Assembly (NCBI GenBank): GCA_015068325.1
Contig: SVKQ01000002.1
Coordinates: 1-64,000 of the forward strand
DNA length: 64,000 nucleotides
Direction: 5' to 3'
Source of the DNA: Oscillospiraceae bacterium
GTDB taxonomy: Bacteria; Bacillota; Clostridia; Oscillospirales; Oscillospiraceae
The notes under the pieces are model-generated. The model ran no database searches. It saw only the letters and a program-made list of their open reading frames with translations, and was not told where the DNA came from. The position numbers and the translations under genes were made by a program. Positions 8,712-16,776 of the stretch are shown here, piece after piece. Each line of letters starts with the position of its first letter. Position 1 is the stretch's first letter.

Positions 8712-8740
8712 ATCATATACTATATATTGTGGTTTGACAA
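8712..8740 (-). promoter_or_regulatory. Promoter of the NrdD-like gene containing an NrdR-like box
   Basis: TTGTCA (8740-8735), 17-base spacer, TATGAT (8717-8712) on the minus strand. The spacer holds CAATATATAGT (8729-8719), which fits the core of the NrdR-box consensus C-W-A-T-A-T-A-T-W-G-T. I did not find a clear second box in phase. Confidence 0.5.
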
Positions 8741-8771
8741 GTGAAAAAGCCATAGGGAGTCCTCGCGGCGC

Positions 8772-8801
8772 TTGCCGCGATGGAGACCGGTGTGGTATAA
8801 T
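8772..8801 (+). promoter_or_regulatory. Promoter of the lipase-like gene
   Basis: TTGCCG (8772-8777), 18-base spacer, TATAAT (8796-8801), about 30 bases before the ATG at 8834. Confidence 0.5.
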
Positions 8802-8833
8802 GAGAGCGATCGACAGGGAAAGGGGCGCAAAGT

Positions 8834-9655
8834 ATGGAACAGAACAGTTGCCGCACGCGGTATCCGCTGCTGCTGATCCACGGCGCCGGCTTTCGCGACC
8901 TGAGATGGCCGGTGTACTGGGGCCGCATCCCGGCCTGGCTGGAGGCGCGGGGCGCACAGATCCACTACGGTTTGCAGGACAGCTGGGGAAGCGTGGAGAC
9001 CAACGCCGCCGAGATCGCCCGCCGGATCAAGACCATCTGCGCTGAGACAGGCTGCGGCAAGGTGAACGTCATCGCCCACTCCAAAGGCGGGTTGGATGCC
9101 CGGATGGCGGCCTCCTCCCTGGGAGTGGGGGAGCGGATCGCCAGCCTCACCACCATTGCCACGCCGCACCGCGGCTCCCATACGGTGGACCGGCTGTTTG
9201 CCGTCCCGCGTCCGGCATTCTCCGCGGCGGCCTTTGCTGTGAACAACTGGATCCGTGCGGTGGGGGACAAGAGGCCGGATTTCTATGCGGTCTGCCGGGG
9301 TTTTACCACCAGTGCCATGGAGCGATTCAACCGGGAAAATCCGGACGTGCCCGGCATATTCTATCAGAGCTATGGCTGTGTGATGTCCCATCCGTTGGCC
9401 GACATTCACCTGTCCATGGCCAATTATGTGGTGAGCCATATCGAGGGACCCAACGACGGGCTGGTCAGCCTGCGCTCCGCCCAGTGGGGCGAGCGGTTTT
9501 GCGTCCTTCGGGGGAACAGCCGCCGGGGCATCTCCCATCTGGATGCCATTGACCTGCGCCGCGCGCCATTGACACGTCGTCGGGGGGAGCATGTATCTGA
9601 TATCTGCGAGGTGTACGAGCAGATCGTCAGCGACCTGCGGCAGCGGGGATTTTGA
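8834..9655 (+). CDS. Alpha/beta hydrolase, triacylglycerol-lipase-like
   Basis: 273 residues. The oxyanion segment LLLIHGAGF (about 12-20) and the nucleophile elbow A-H-S-K-G-G (Ser83) match the EstA/LipA-like lipase family that acts on acyl esters. A late His in the ISHLDAID segment could complete the triad. There is no obvious signal peptide, so it is probably cytoplasmic. AAAGGGG precedes the ATG. It is transcribed divergently from the NrdD-like gene from its own promoter and ends in its own terminator, so it is likely monocistronic. Confidence 0.85.
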   Translation: MEQNSCRTRYPLLLIHGAGFRDLRWPVYWGRIPAWLEARGAQIHYGLQDSWGSVETNAAEIARRIKTICAETGCGKVNVIAHSKGGLDARMAASSLGVGERIASLTTIATPHRGSHTVDRLFAVPRPAFSAAAFAVNNWIRAVGDKRPDFYAVCRGFTTSAMERFNRENPDVPGIFYQSYGCVMSHPLADIHLSMANYVVSHIEGPNDGLVSLRSAQWGERFCVLRGNSRRGISHLDAIDLRRAPLTRRRGEHVSDICEVYEQIVSDLRQRGF

Positions 9656-9709
9656 ATCGAAAGCAGCGGTACCTGGAGCATGGAAGGATACATCGACCAC
9701 AGCAAGAAA

Positions 9710-9745
9710 AAAAGCAGGCGCAGCCATGCAGCTGCACCTGCTTTT
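9710..9745. terminator. Intrinsic terminator
   Basis: A 15-base arm at 9710-9724 pairs with 9731-9745 with one wobble/mismatch, with A and T tracts outside. It serves the lipase gene and, from the other side, the protease remnant. Confidence 0.8.
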
Positions 9746-9766
9746 TGCGCATGTTGAAGCCAAACC

Positions 9767-10210
9767 CTACGGCCTCTCCCGCTCGTCCAGACAAAGCCTG
9801 ATCTCACTGACGGGGATCACTACGCCATATTTGAAAGTCTTCCCATCAAGGGAGAGAGAGGCTCCCGGTGTGATGCCGACGAGCTGCATCTGTTCGCCTA
9901 CGGCCGCACCGCCGCTGCTGCCAACTTGGATATAAGCGCTGTGTTTCATAGCGTTGCAAGGGAAGTCCCGGTATTCGCCAAACTTCTCGATCCCCGAAGT
10001 GATGGTACCGCAGGAGATCGCAAACCATTCACCCTGCGGATTTCCAATGCACAAGATGCGGTCTCCTTTTTCAGGATCGGAGTCGGCCATTTTGATAACG
10101 GACAGGTCCTCATCCGTGAATAAGCGAATGACGGCCAGGTCATCCCGCTGGCTGACATACATGACATCCGCCGCGTACATGGCGTCATATGTTGTCTTCC
10201 TGCTTTTCAC
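9767..10210 (-). pseudogene. Trypsin-like (HtrA/DegP-type) serine protease, C-terminal remnant
   Basis: 147 codons that match only the second half of the protease fold: the Asp region (RDDLAVIRL, about 22-30), the oxyanion/Ser region V-G-S-S-G-G-A (about 97-103) and the last barrel strands. The catalytic His, signal/membrane segment and N-terminal barrel are absent. Its first codons lie inside the end of rsmA (overlap 10185-10210). It probably survives as a fragment after a deletion that fused its upstream region to rsmA; a truncated active protein is unlikely without the His. Confidence 0.65.
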
Positions 10211-11123
10211 TTGGTTGACCCTTTTTGAAGCAGCTATATGTGCCGTTCTTCTGTATAGCGGCCCCTTCCTGCAGAGCCTCCCAGAGTGCGTTGGTCAGCC
10301 GGGCGTATTCCTCCAGACTCAGCCGCTCGCCCCGAACGGTGGGATCCAGTCCACAGGCGGTGACGATTTTCGCAAGACGCTCCTTGGGCAGGGCGTAGCC
10401 GGTCTGCAGAGAGTTCACCAGCGTTTTGCGCCGCAGGGCGAAACCAGCGCGCACCGTCCGCCACAGGGCTGCCTCGCTGACTACCTCTACCGGCGGTGCG
10501 GGCCGCACCGGGCAGCGGATCACCGCCGAGGTGACCTTGGGGGCCGGCAGGAAGCAGGTGCTGGGTACGGTGAACAGCAGCTCCGGCGCGGTGTAATACT
10601 GCATCAGCAGGGAGAAGGCACCATAGTCGGCGGTGCCGGGCGCGGCGCAGACGCGCTCCGCCACCTCTTTCTGGATGAGGACGGTGAGACTGTCGAAGCA
10701 CCGTGCCTCCACGCAGGCGGTCAGCACCGGAGTGGTGATGTTGTAGGGCAGGTTGGCGCAGAGGATGGGCCGCAGGCCACCGAAGTGCTCCACCGCCAGC
10801 GCCGCCAGATTCATCTTTGTCACGTCGCCCGGGACCAAGGTGAAATTGTCGTACCCCGCCATCGTCTCCGCCAGCACCGGATAGAGCCGTTTGTCCAACT
10901 CCACCGACACCACCTTGCCGGCCCGCCTGGCCAGCTCACGGGTGAGGGGACCGATGCCGGGGCCGATCTCCAGCACGCCTGTACCCTCGTCGGCACCGCA
11001 GGCCTCGGCGATGTCCCGGGGCACCCAGTCGGCAATGAGGAAGTTCTGTCCCATGGACTTGCTGAAGCGAAAGCCGTGGCGGGCAAGAAGGGCCTGTATA
11101 TCGCTGCGGTCACAGAGATCCAT
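10185..11123 (-). CDS. rsmA: 16S rRNA (adenine1518/1519-N6)-dimethyltransferase
   Basis: 312 residues. It dimethylates two adenines near the 3' end of 16S rRNA, a late small-subunit maturation step. SAM-binding motif LEIGPGIG (about 50-57) and catalytic N-L-P-Y in ANLPYNITTP. The start MDLCDRSDIQ at 11123 follows GGAAAGGAGG; the open frame extends far upstream but without homology. The last about 25 residues (GAAIQKNGTY onwards) are an atypical tail that runs into the truncated protease gene, which suggests the natural stop was lost in the same rearrangement. Confidence 0.93.
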   Translation of the reverse strand: MDLCDRSDIQALLARHGFRFSKSMGQNFLIADWVPRDIAEACGADEGTGVLEIGPGIGPLTRELARRAGKVVSVELDKRLYPVLAETMAGYDNFTLVPGDVTKMNLAALAVEHFGGLRPILCANLPYNITTPVLTACVEARCFDSLTVLIQKEVAERVCAAPGTADYGAFSLLMQYYTAPELLFTVPSTCFLPAPKVTSAVIRCPVRPAPPVEVVSEAALWRTVRAGFALRRKTLVNSLQTGYALPKERLAKIVTACGLDPTVRGERLSLEEYARLTNALWEALQEGAAIQKNGTYSCFKKGQPSEKQEDNI

Positions 11124-11198
11124 ATGCCGCCTCCTTTCCTGTATATGTCTACTATACCACGTCCCGTTCTGTTTGACAATTCGCAGGCGAAAAAGCGG

Positions 11199-11227
11199 TT
11201 GACAAGCGCACCAAAGAAGTATAAAAT
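11199..11227 (+). promoter_or_regulatory. Promoter of the AbrB-ABC operon
   Basis: TTGACA (11199-11204), 17-base spacer, TAAAAT (11222-11227); an overlapping TATAAA at 11220 gives a 15-base spacer. Confidence 0.5.
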
Positions 11228-11273
11228 CCAAATAGTAAGAAAAGTTATACAAATTGATCGGAAGAGTGAGAAT

Positions 11274-11498
11274 ATGAAAAAGGAGAGAAAGCACTTCATG
11301 GCCAGCGTCAAGCTGGGGCCCAAGGGACAGATCGTAATCCCCAAGGAGGCGCGGGAGATGTTCGGCCTGTCCAGCGGAGATCTTCTGGTCCTGCTGGCGG
11401 ACAGCAAGCGCGGCATCGCGCTGCAGACGCTGGACAAACTGGATCCCGTGCTGCGCAGCGTTTTTGACGGTCTTGCCCCGGAGGGAGAGGAAGCATGA
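11274..11498 (+). CDS. AbrB/MazE/SpoVT-type DNA-binding protein
   Basis: 74 residues with the swapped-hairpin DNA-binding signature V-K-L-G-P-K-G-Q-I-V-I-P-K-E-A-R near the N-terminus. It overlaps the following ABC ATPase gene by four bases (ATGA), the common arrangement in which the small regulator controls its own transporter operon. The start could also be the Met at 11298 (MASVKLGP), which follows an AAGGAGAG at longer spacing. Autoregulation is inferred from context. Confidence 0.8.
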   Translation: MKKERKHFMASVKLGPKGQIVIPKEAREMFGLSSGDLLVLLADSKRGIALQTLDKLDPVLRSVFDGLAPEGEEA

Positions 11499-12232
11499 AC
11501 ACACTGGAGGTCAGAGGTCTGCGAAAGGAATACCCCGGCTTTACCCTGCAGGATGTGTGCTTTGACGTGCCGGAGGGAGCTATCATGGGCTTTATCGGCC
11601 GCAACGGGGCGGGAAAATCCACCACGCTGAAGTCCATCCTCGGCATGGTGCATCCCGATAGCGGGCGTGTGTGTTTCATGGGGCGGGATACCGCCGCCGA
11701 TGAACGGTATATGAAGGAAAACATCGGTGTGGTGCTGGGCGGCATCGACTTCTATCCGAAGAAGAAACTGCGCGTCATCACGGAAGTGACCCGCCGCTTC
11801 TATCCCAACTGGGATGAGAGCAAGTACCAACACTATTCTAAACTGTTTTCACTTGACAAAGAAAAGCGTGTGGATCAGCTCTCCAGCGGCATGCGTGTCA
11901 AGTATCTCATCGCGCTGGCGCTGAGCCACGGTGCGAAACTGCTAATCATGGACGAGCCTACCAGCGGGCTGGATCCGGTGTCCCGGGATGAGCTGACGGA
12001 GCTGTTCCGGGCTATCGTGGCGGACGGGAGCCGCAGTATCCTGTTCTCTACCCACATCACCTCAGATCTGGAGAAGTGTGCCAGCCACATTACGTTCATC
12101 AAGGATGGGGCGATCCTGCATACGGGCACAATGATGTCGTTCCGGGAGGCCTTTGACGACTGCGGCGCCACGCTGGAGGAGATCATCGTCGCTGTGGAGA
12201 GGAGGGAACTGGATGAAGGCGCTATTATATAA
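11495..12232 (+). CDS. ABC transporter ATP-binding protein
   Basis: 245 residues with Walker A GRNGAGKST (about 35-43), a signature segment Q-L-S-S-G-M-R (the unusual S-S-G-M form typical of YtrB/BcrA-like drug or bacitracin-type exporters), and Walker B LLIMDEP. It pairs with the ABC-2 type permease that overlaps its 3' end by 20 bases. The exported substrate is unknown; related AbrB/GntR-ABC operons respond to cell-envelope stress, so a role in envelope stress or peptide export is inference. Confidence 0.9.
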   Translation: MNTLEVRGLRKEYPGFTLQDVCFDVPEGAIMGFIGRNGAGKSTTLKSILGMVHPDSGRVCFMGRDTAADERYMKENIGVVLGGIDFYPKKKLRVITEVTRRFYPNWDESKYQHYSKLFSLDKEKRVDQLSSGMRVKYLIALALSHGAKLLIMDEPTSGLDPVSRDELTELFRAIVADGSRSILFSTHITSDLEKCASHITFIKDGAILHTGTMMSFREAFDDCGATLEEIIVAVERRELDEGAII

Positions 12233-12857
12233 GCAACTCCGGTTGACCAGTCATCCTATGACGTTGGTGTTCCTGCTGTCGGGTGTGTTTCTTTTGATCC
12301 CCAGCTATCCCTATACGATGGCCTTTTTCTATGTGTCGTTAGGGATATTCTTCATGTTCACGAATGGGCGGGAGCAGCGGGACGGCGAATACTGCGCACT
12401 GCTGCCCATCCGCAAGCGTGATGCGGTGCGGGGAGCGTGCCTGTATACCGCCATCATTGAACTGTTGGCCATGCTGCTGGCCGTGCCGTTTGCCCTCTTC
12501 TCATCCCGCATCAATCCTGTGGGCGGCAACCCGGCGGGATTGAATGCCAACGTGGTGCTGTTTGCCGCGGGTTTCGTGCTGTTCACGCTGTTCAACGCAG
12601 TCTTTTTACCGGGATTCTACAAAACAGGGTATAAGACAGGCGTTCCTTTCCTGAAAGCCAACATAGCGATGGCGCTGCTGGTGCTCTGCGATGTGATCCT
12701 GCCGCACGTCCCCGGTCTCGCGTGGCTTGACGGTACGGACGCGCACGCTTGTCTGCGTCAGCTGCCGCTTTTGGCGTCCGGTGCGGTAATCTATGGGGCC
12801 GGTCTGTGGCTGACCTGCCGCCGGGCGGAACAGCGATATCAAAGAGTGGATCTGTAG
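12213..12857 (+). CDS. ABC-2 type transporter permease
   Basis: 214 residues with six predicted membrane segments (VFLLSGVFLLI, FFYVSLGIFFMF, LLAMLLAVPFALF, VVLFAAGFVLFTLF, ALLVLCDVI and a final helix) and a cytosolic N-terminus MKALLYKQLRL. The start at 12213 has GGAGGGAAC upstream and lies inside the ATPase gene, indicating coupled translation. It is the membrane partner of the preceding ATPase and the last gene of the operon. Confidence 0.85.
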   Translation: MKALLYKQLRLTSHPMTLVFLLSGVFLLIPSYPYTMAFFYVSLGIFFMFTNGREQRDGEYCALLPIRKRDAVRGACLYTAIIELLAMLLAVPFALFSSRINPVGGNPAGLNANVVLFAAGFVLFTLFNAVFLPGFYKTGYKTGVPFLKANIAMALLVLCDVILPHVPGLAWLDGTDAHACLRQLPLLASGAVIYGAGLWLTCRRAEQRYQRVDL

Positions 12858-12884
12858 AAGTGCAAACAATAAAAATGGTAAAAG

Positions 12885-12916
12885 CGTCAGCACCTTTTAA
12901 AAACAAGGTGCTGACG
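12885..12916 (+). terminator. Hairpin ending the ABC operon
   Basis: A perfect 12-bp stem (12885-12896 with 12905-12916). The following T-run is weak (TTAAACTTTG), so termination may be partial. Confidence 0.55.
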
Positions 12917-12936
12917 TTAAACTTTGTAAAAACTTA

Positions 12937-12964
12937 TTGACAAAAATAAATTATAAAATATAAT
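12937..12964 (+). promoter_or_regulatory. Strong promoter of the AT-rich islet
   Basis: Consensus TTGACA (12937-12942), 16-base spacer, TATAAT (12959-12964), followed by AAGGAGG at 12980-12986. Confidence 0.75.
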
Positions 12965-12994
12965 AAAAATATAAAAGTCAAGGAGGAGCAAGAT

Positions 12995-13387
12995 ATGGAG
13001 TGGGAAGTTGTTAAAATTGAAAATGAAGCAAAAGGAAGGACATCTCCTTACGCAAGTATCGGATTTGGACGCATTAGTCTTAGTGTTGCCGCATGCAAGC
13101 TTATTACAAACTATCGAGATTATCAGTTTGTGGAACTGCTACAGGGCAAACGGAATGGAAAAAAATGCATTGGAGTTCGATTTTTACATGCAAGCGAGCG
13201 CACACAGCAATCCTTGCCTATCAGAGAAAAGCGTCAGGGTGAAAAGCTTCTTGGCGGAATAGACATTGTCAACAAAGGAACGCTTGAGAAGCTATTTGGG
13301 CCAGCTGCTTCTGCATCGAAGGTGACAAGATATAATGTTGAACTTGACGATAGTGACAATCGAATTCTTGTAATATTTGCTGATTAA
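12995..13387 (+). CDS. Hypothetical protein of an AT-rich islet (130 aa)
   Basis: I do not recognise this family. It is a soluble 130-residue protein (MEWEVVKIENEAKG...) of mixed alpha/beta character with a basic middle (QGKRNGKKCIGVRF, REKRQGEK) and an acidic end (VELDDSDNRILVIFAD). It has its own near-consensus promoter and an ideal ribosome site. Base and codon use is clearly more AT-rich than the genes on both sides, a sign of horizontal acquisition. A ribbon-helix-helix gene follows 68 bases downstream, so the pair may be a toxin-antitoxin-like or plasmid/phage-derived cassette; that is speculation. Confidence 0.7.
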   Translation: MEWEVVKIENEAKGRTSPYASIGFGRISLSVAACKLITNYRDYQFVELLQGKRNGKKCIGVRFLHASERTQQSLPIREKRQGEKLLGGIDIVNKGTLEKLFGPAASASKVTRYNVELDDSDNRILVIFAD

Positions 13388-13455
13388 GTGTTACTCTTAA
13401 GAGAATGATGTGCTTATGTGCCAAATCTCCCAAAGCATATTGAGGAGGAATACAT

Positions 13456-13602
13456 ATGGATAAGAAGAGCGAGTTTATTGGGTTTCGATGCACCATAGAA
13501 GTATCTGAAGCGTTGAAAAGAATTTCAGCTGATCTTGACAGAAGTCAATCATGGATTATTAACAAAGCAATTATTGAGTATATCGAGAGAAGAGAAAATT
13601 GA
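13456..13602 (+). CDS. Ribbon-helix-helix (CopG/Arc-type) protein, 48 aa
   Basis: A 48-residue protein, too short for most gene calls, starting at an ATG preceded by TGAGGAGGAA. It shows the RHH pattern: a beta strand (GFRCTIEVSE), helix A (ALKRISADL), the S-x-S-W-I-I turn and helix B (NKAIIEYIERR). These proteins bind DNA as dimers and are common antitoxins or small repressors. It is AT-rich like its neighbour and shares the stretch bounded by the promoter at 12937 and the terminator at 13691, so co-transcription is likely. Confidence 0.75.
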   Translation: MDKKSEFIGFRCTIEVSEALKRISADLDRSQSWIINKAIIEYIERREN

Positions 13603-13690
13603 GTAATAGAACTCTCGATACTATTCGGATACTTGTGTAATAATTATTGGGTATTGCTTTTGCTGGAAGAACTCACTAAAGGGCAGGAAG

Positions 13691-13732
13691 ATAGGACAAC
13701 CACCTGCTAAATGCAGATGGTTGTCCTATCTT
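13691..13732. terminator. Terminator shared by the islet and the pseudouridine synthase gene
   Basis: A 10-bp stem AGGACAACCA (13693-13702) with 13718-13727 and a near-paired inner part, T-rich on the right. It overlaps the 3' end of the convergent minus-strand gene. Confidence 0.8.
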
Positions 13733-14609
13733 TAACCAATACTCTCATGTCCTCCGGCAGCGGGGCAGTGAGGTGCAGAAGCTCCCCCGACAGCGGGTGG
13801 CGCAGCCACAACTCACAGGAGTGCAGGGCCGGACGGGCAATCAGGGAAGGGTCCTCGGCCCCATATAGCCAGTCGCCGGCCAGCGGATGCCCCACGGCGG
13901 CACAGTGGAGCCGCAGCTGATGGGTGCGCCCGGTGAAGGGACGCAGCCGCAGCAGGGAGAGGCCGCCTGCCGTCCGCAGCGTCTCATATGCCGTGCAGGC
14001 GGGCAGTCCACCCGGATCGATCCGGCGCTTCAGCACCGACTCCGGATCCCGGGCGATGGGCAGGTCGATCGTACCGGCGGCGGGGGAGGGAACGCCCAGA
14101 CAAATGCCGCGGTATTCCCGGCGGAAGTCGTCGGTGTGGAGGATGGCCATGCAGCGATGGTGGATATAGCCGCTCTTGGCCACCACCATGATGCCAGTAA
14201 CACCCCGGTCCAGCCGGTTCACCGGATGGAAGGGCGCGCCGCCCAAGTGATGGGCCACAGCACCCGCCACGGTGGTTGTCTCCTCCGTCAGCGCAGCGGA
14301 ATGGACGGCGATGCCGGCGCTCTTGTTGAGGATCAGCAGGTCTTCGTCCTCATAGAGGATGTCCAGTGGAATGTCCACCGGCGTGATGTGCTCGCTCAAC
14401 ACATTGCTGTCGGAGACGTCCACCGTTACCACATCGCCGGACCGCAGCACCGCAGCCACAGTGGCGGGCGCGCCGTTGAGCAGGATGGCGCTGTCCCTCC
14501 ATTTCAGGCTCTTGAGCAGCGACAAGGAGATGTGCCAGCGGTTTCGCAGCAGCTGTTTCAGTTTTTGCCCCGCCTCGTCGGCGGTAACGGTGGCTGTCAG
14601 AAGTCGCAG
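13707..14609 (-). CDS. RluD-type RNA pseudouridine synthase
   Basis: It isomerises uridines in structured RNA (23S rRNA or tRNA; exact site not readable). The catalytic Asp is in H-P-V-N-R-L-D-R-G, followed by R-x-Y-R-G and the RTHQLRLHC motif. The first ATG in frame (14525) would delete much of the S4-like N-terminal domain; homologous-looking sequence (TATVTADEAGQKLKQLLRN) continues upstream to an in-frame stop at 14618. The only candidate upstream start is a CTG at 14609 with GGAGTGAT at a proper distance, giving 300 residues, the normal family length. The end runs into the terminator stem (last residues RTTICI). Confidence 0.85.
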   Translation of the reverse strand: MRLLTATVTADEAGQKLKQLLRNRWHISLSLLKSLKWRDSAILLNGAPATVAAVLRSGDVVTVDVSDSNVLSEHITPVDIPLDILYEDEDLLILNKSAGIAVHSAALTEETTTVAGAVAHHLGGAPFHPVNRLDRGVTGIMVVAKSGYIHHRCMAILHTDDFRREYRGICLGVPSPAAGTIDLPIARDPESVLKRRIDPGGLPACTAYETLRTAGGLSLLRLRPFTGRTHQLRLHCAAVGHPLAGDWLYGAEDPSLIARPALHSCELWLRHPLSGELLHLTAPLPEDMRVLVKDRTTICI

Positions 14610-14642
14610 GACGGATCACTCCATTCGAAGGGAAAATGTATC

Positions 14643-14670
14643 AAAAAAGTGCCCGCACGGGCACTTTTTT
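14643..14670. terminator. Intrinsic terminator of the BMP-type ABC transporter operon
   Basis: AAAAAAGTGCCCG (14643-14655) mirrors CGGGCACTTTTTT with almost no loop; A and T tracts on both sides make it work in both directions. Confidence 0.85.
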
Positions 14671-14683
14671 GATGGTGCGGTGT

Positions 14684-15664
14684 TTACCGTTCTTCTCGGA
14701 AGTAGCTCAGCCCCAGGGAGGCGGGCGGCTGATTTTCACGCTTCTTGCGCAGCGACACGAAGATCAACACGATCAGCGTGATGGCGTAAGGCAGCATCTT
14801 GAACAACTCCAGAGAGCTGCGGTTCAGGCCGGGGATGTACAGGTAGGCCCAATACACAAAGCCGAACAGGTAGGAGCCCCAGATGGCATTGAGGGGCTTC
14901 CAGGTGGCGAAGATGACCAGCGCCACGGCCAGCCAGCCCAGCCCCTCAATGGTGCCGTCGTTGGCCCAGGTACCCTTGATGTAGTCCATGGTGTAGAACA
15001 GGCCGCCCAGGCCGGCAATGGCCGAGCCGCAGATAATGGAGATATACTTGTATCTTGTCACGTTGATACCCGCAGCATCAGCGGTGGCGGGACTCTCGCC
15101 CACGGCGCGCAGGTTCAGCCCCACACGGGTCCGGTTGAGGAAGCGGGACAGGAGGATCGCCAGAACAATGGCCAGATATGCCATGAAGCCGTGTGCAAAC
15201 AGCAGCTTGCCGACGGTGCCCATGTAGCCCAGCGGTGTGTAGGCGATGTAGGCGCTGGAGGTGATGGGCACGGAGATCTGGCCCACGCCGCCGGCCAGCT
15301 TGTTGAGGCTGCCGCCGAAGAAGTTGGCCACGCCGCCGCCGAAGATCGTCAGCGTCAGACCTGTCACATTCTGGTTGGCCCGCAGCGTGATGGTCAAAAA
15401 AGCGTAGATCAAACCGCCCAACGCGGCAAAGGCGATGCAGCACAAGAGGCTGAGAATCAGGCCCACCACGGGAGAGGAGCCACCGTGAAGCTCATAGAAG
15501 AACGCGGCGATCAAGCCGCCGATGGCGCCCAGATACATGATGCCGGGGATACCCAGGTTCAGGTTGCCGGCCTTTTCGATGAGGATCTCGCCCAGAGCGC
15601 CCAGCATGATGATGGTGCCGAAGGCAATGGCGGAGTTGACCAGCGCCAGAAGCTGTTGCGTCAT
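14684..15664 (-). CDS. BMP-family nucleoside ABC transporter permease 2
   Basis: 326 residues, with about eight to ten membrane helices and the BPD_transp_2 pattern (AGNLNLGIPGIMYLGA near the N-terminus, RAVGESPATADAAGINV in the cytoplasmic coupling loop). Together with the permease upstream it forms the heterodimeric channel of a BmpA/YufNOPQ-type guanosine/nucleoside importer. The start MTQQLLAL at 15664 overlaps the preceding stop by four bases. Last gene of the operon. Confidence 0.9.
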   Translation of the reverse strand: MTQQLLALVNSAIAFGTIIMLGALGEILIEKAGNLNLGIPGIMYLGAIGGLIAAFFYELHGGSSPVVGLILSLLCCIAFAALGGLIYAFLTITLRANQNVTGLTLTIFGGGVANFFGGSLNKLAGGVGQISVPITSSAYIAYTPLGYMGTVGKLLFAHGFMAYLAIVLAILLSRFLNRTRVGLNLRAVGESPATADAAGINVTRYKYISIICGSAIAGLGGLFYTMDYIKGTWANDGTIEGLGWLAVALVIFATWKPLNAIWGSYLFGFVYWAYLYIPGLNRSSLELFKMLPYAITLIVLIFVSLRKKRENQPPASLGLSYFREER

Positions 15665-16776
15665 TGCTTGTCCACCTTCTTTCCCCGCAGATGCACGGTG
15701 TAATTGACAAAGAACTCGCTGCCCAGCAAGAAGAAAAGGATGATACCGGTGATCATCTCGGACACGTCCTTGCTGAGGTTGTAGGAGGAGGCAATGGCCT
15801 GGGCACCCTTCTGCAGGAACACCAGTAGGAAGGAGAAGATCACCATGACCACGCTGTTGAACTGAGCCAGCCACGCCACGATGATGGCGGTGAAGCCGCG
15901 TCCGCCGGCAGTACCGGTGGAGATGGAGTGGGAGGCTCCGGACACAGCCACAAAGCCGGCCAAGCCGCAGATGGCGCCGGAAATCACGATGGTGCGGACG
16001 TAGGCCCGGTTGACCCGGATGCCGGCGTACCGGGCGGTATTCACCGAGTCGCCGATGACAGCGATCTCATAGCCCTGCTTGGACTTGTTCATGTAGAGGT
16101 ACATGGCCACGGTGATCACCATGACGATGATCAGGTTCCAGCCGTAGTCGCCGTTGTAGCCGTCCGAGAGCAGGTTGGGCAGCCAGCCAGCCTTTGTCTG
16201 TGAGTTGATGATGCCCACGGAGTTGGAGCCGAAGGGATTCTCCCATTTGGCCACGAAGAAGCTGGTCAGTTGTATGGCCAGATAGTTCATCATCAGCGTG
16301 AACAGCGTCTCGTTGGTGTTCCAGCGTGCCTTGAACAGGCCGGGGAAGAGACCCCAGATGCCGCCGGCGACAAGGCTGACGACAATCATCACCAACAGCA
16401 GCAGCATGGTGGGGAGATTTTTCAGATAGATCATACAGGCTGCGGAGGCGATGCCGCCTACCAGCACCTGGCCCTCGGCGCCGATGTTCCAGAAGCGCAT
16501 CTTGAAGGCAGGCGCCAGGCCCACCGCGATGCACAGAAGCGTCATGGCGTCGCGGATCGTAACCCACAGACTCTTGTTGGTGCCCACGGCACCCTTGGCC
16601 ATGGTGACAAACACCGCGGCGGGGTTCAGACCGGAGATGGCCACGATCACTAGGCCGCTGACCACCAGACTCAGCACAAAGGCAATGAGGCGGATGCCCC
16701 AGGCCTTCCAGCCGGGCATGGTCCCGCCCCGCTTGGCCATGCGGAGCAGCGGCTCATGAGCGGTATGCTTATGCAT
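15661..16776 (-). CDS. BMP-family nucleoside ABC transporter permease 1
   Basis: 371 residues of the same BPD_transp_2 family: N-terminal hydrophobic block, F-W-N-I-G-A-E-G-Q signature, and coupling-loop sequence AVIGDSVNTARYAGIRV. The start at 16776 lies eight bases inside the ATPase gene, so translation is coupled. With the other permease, the twin ATPase and the separate BMP lipoprotein it completes a nucleoside or purine importer. Confidence 0.9.
   Translation of the reverse strand: MHKHTAHEPLLRMAKRGGTMPGWKAWGIRLIAFVLSLVVSGLVIVAISGLNPAAVFVTMAKGAVGTNKSLWVTIRDAMTLLCIAVGLAPAFKMRFWNIGAEGQVLVGGIASAACMIYLKNLPTMLLLLVMIVVSLVAGGIWGLFPGLFKARWNTNETLFTLMMNYLAIQLTSFFVAKWENPFGSNSVGIINSQTKAGWLPNLLSDGYNGDYGWNLIIVMVITVAMYLYMNKSKQGYEIAVIGDSVNTARYAGIRVNRAYVRTIVISGAICGLAGFVAVSGASHSISTGTAGGRGFTAIIVAWLAQFNSVVMVIFSFLLVFLQKGAQAIASSYNLSKDVSEMITGIILFFLLGSEFFVNYTVHLRGKKVDKQ

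Noticed and set aside
9954-11273. Long plus-strand frame leading into the AbrB gene
   Set aside because: Only its last 75 codons are real (11274-11498); the rest is antisense to rsmA and the protease remnant.
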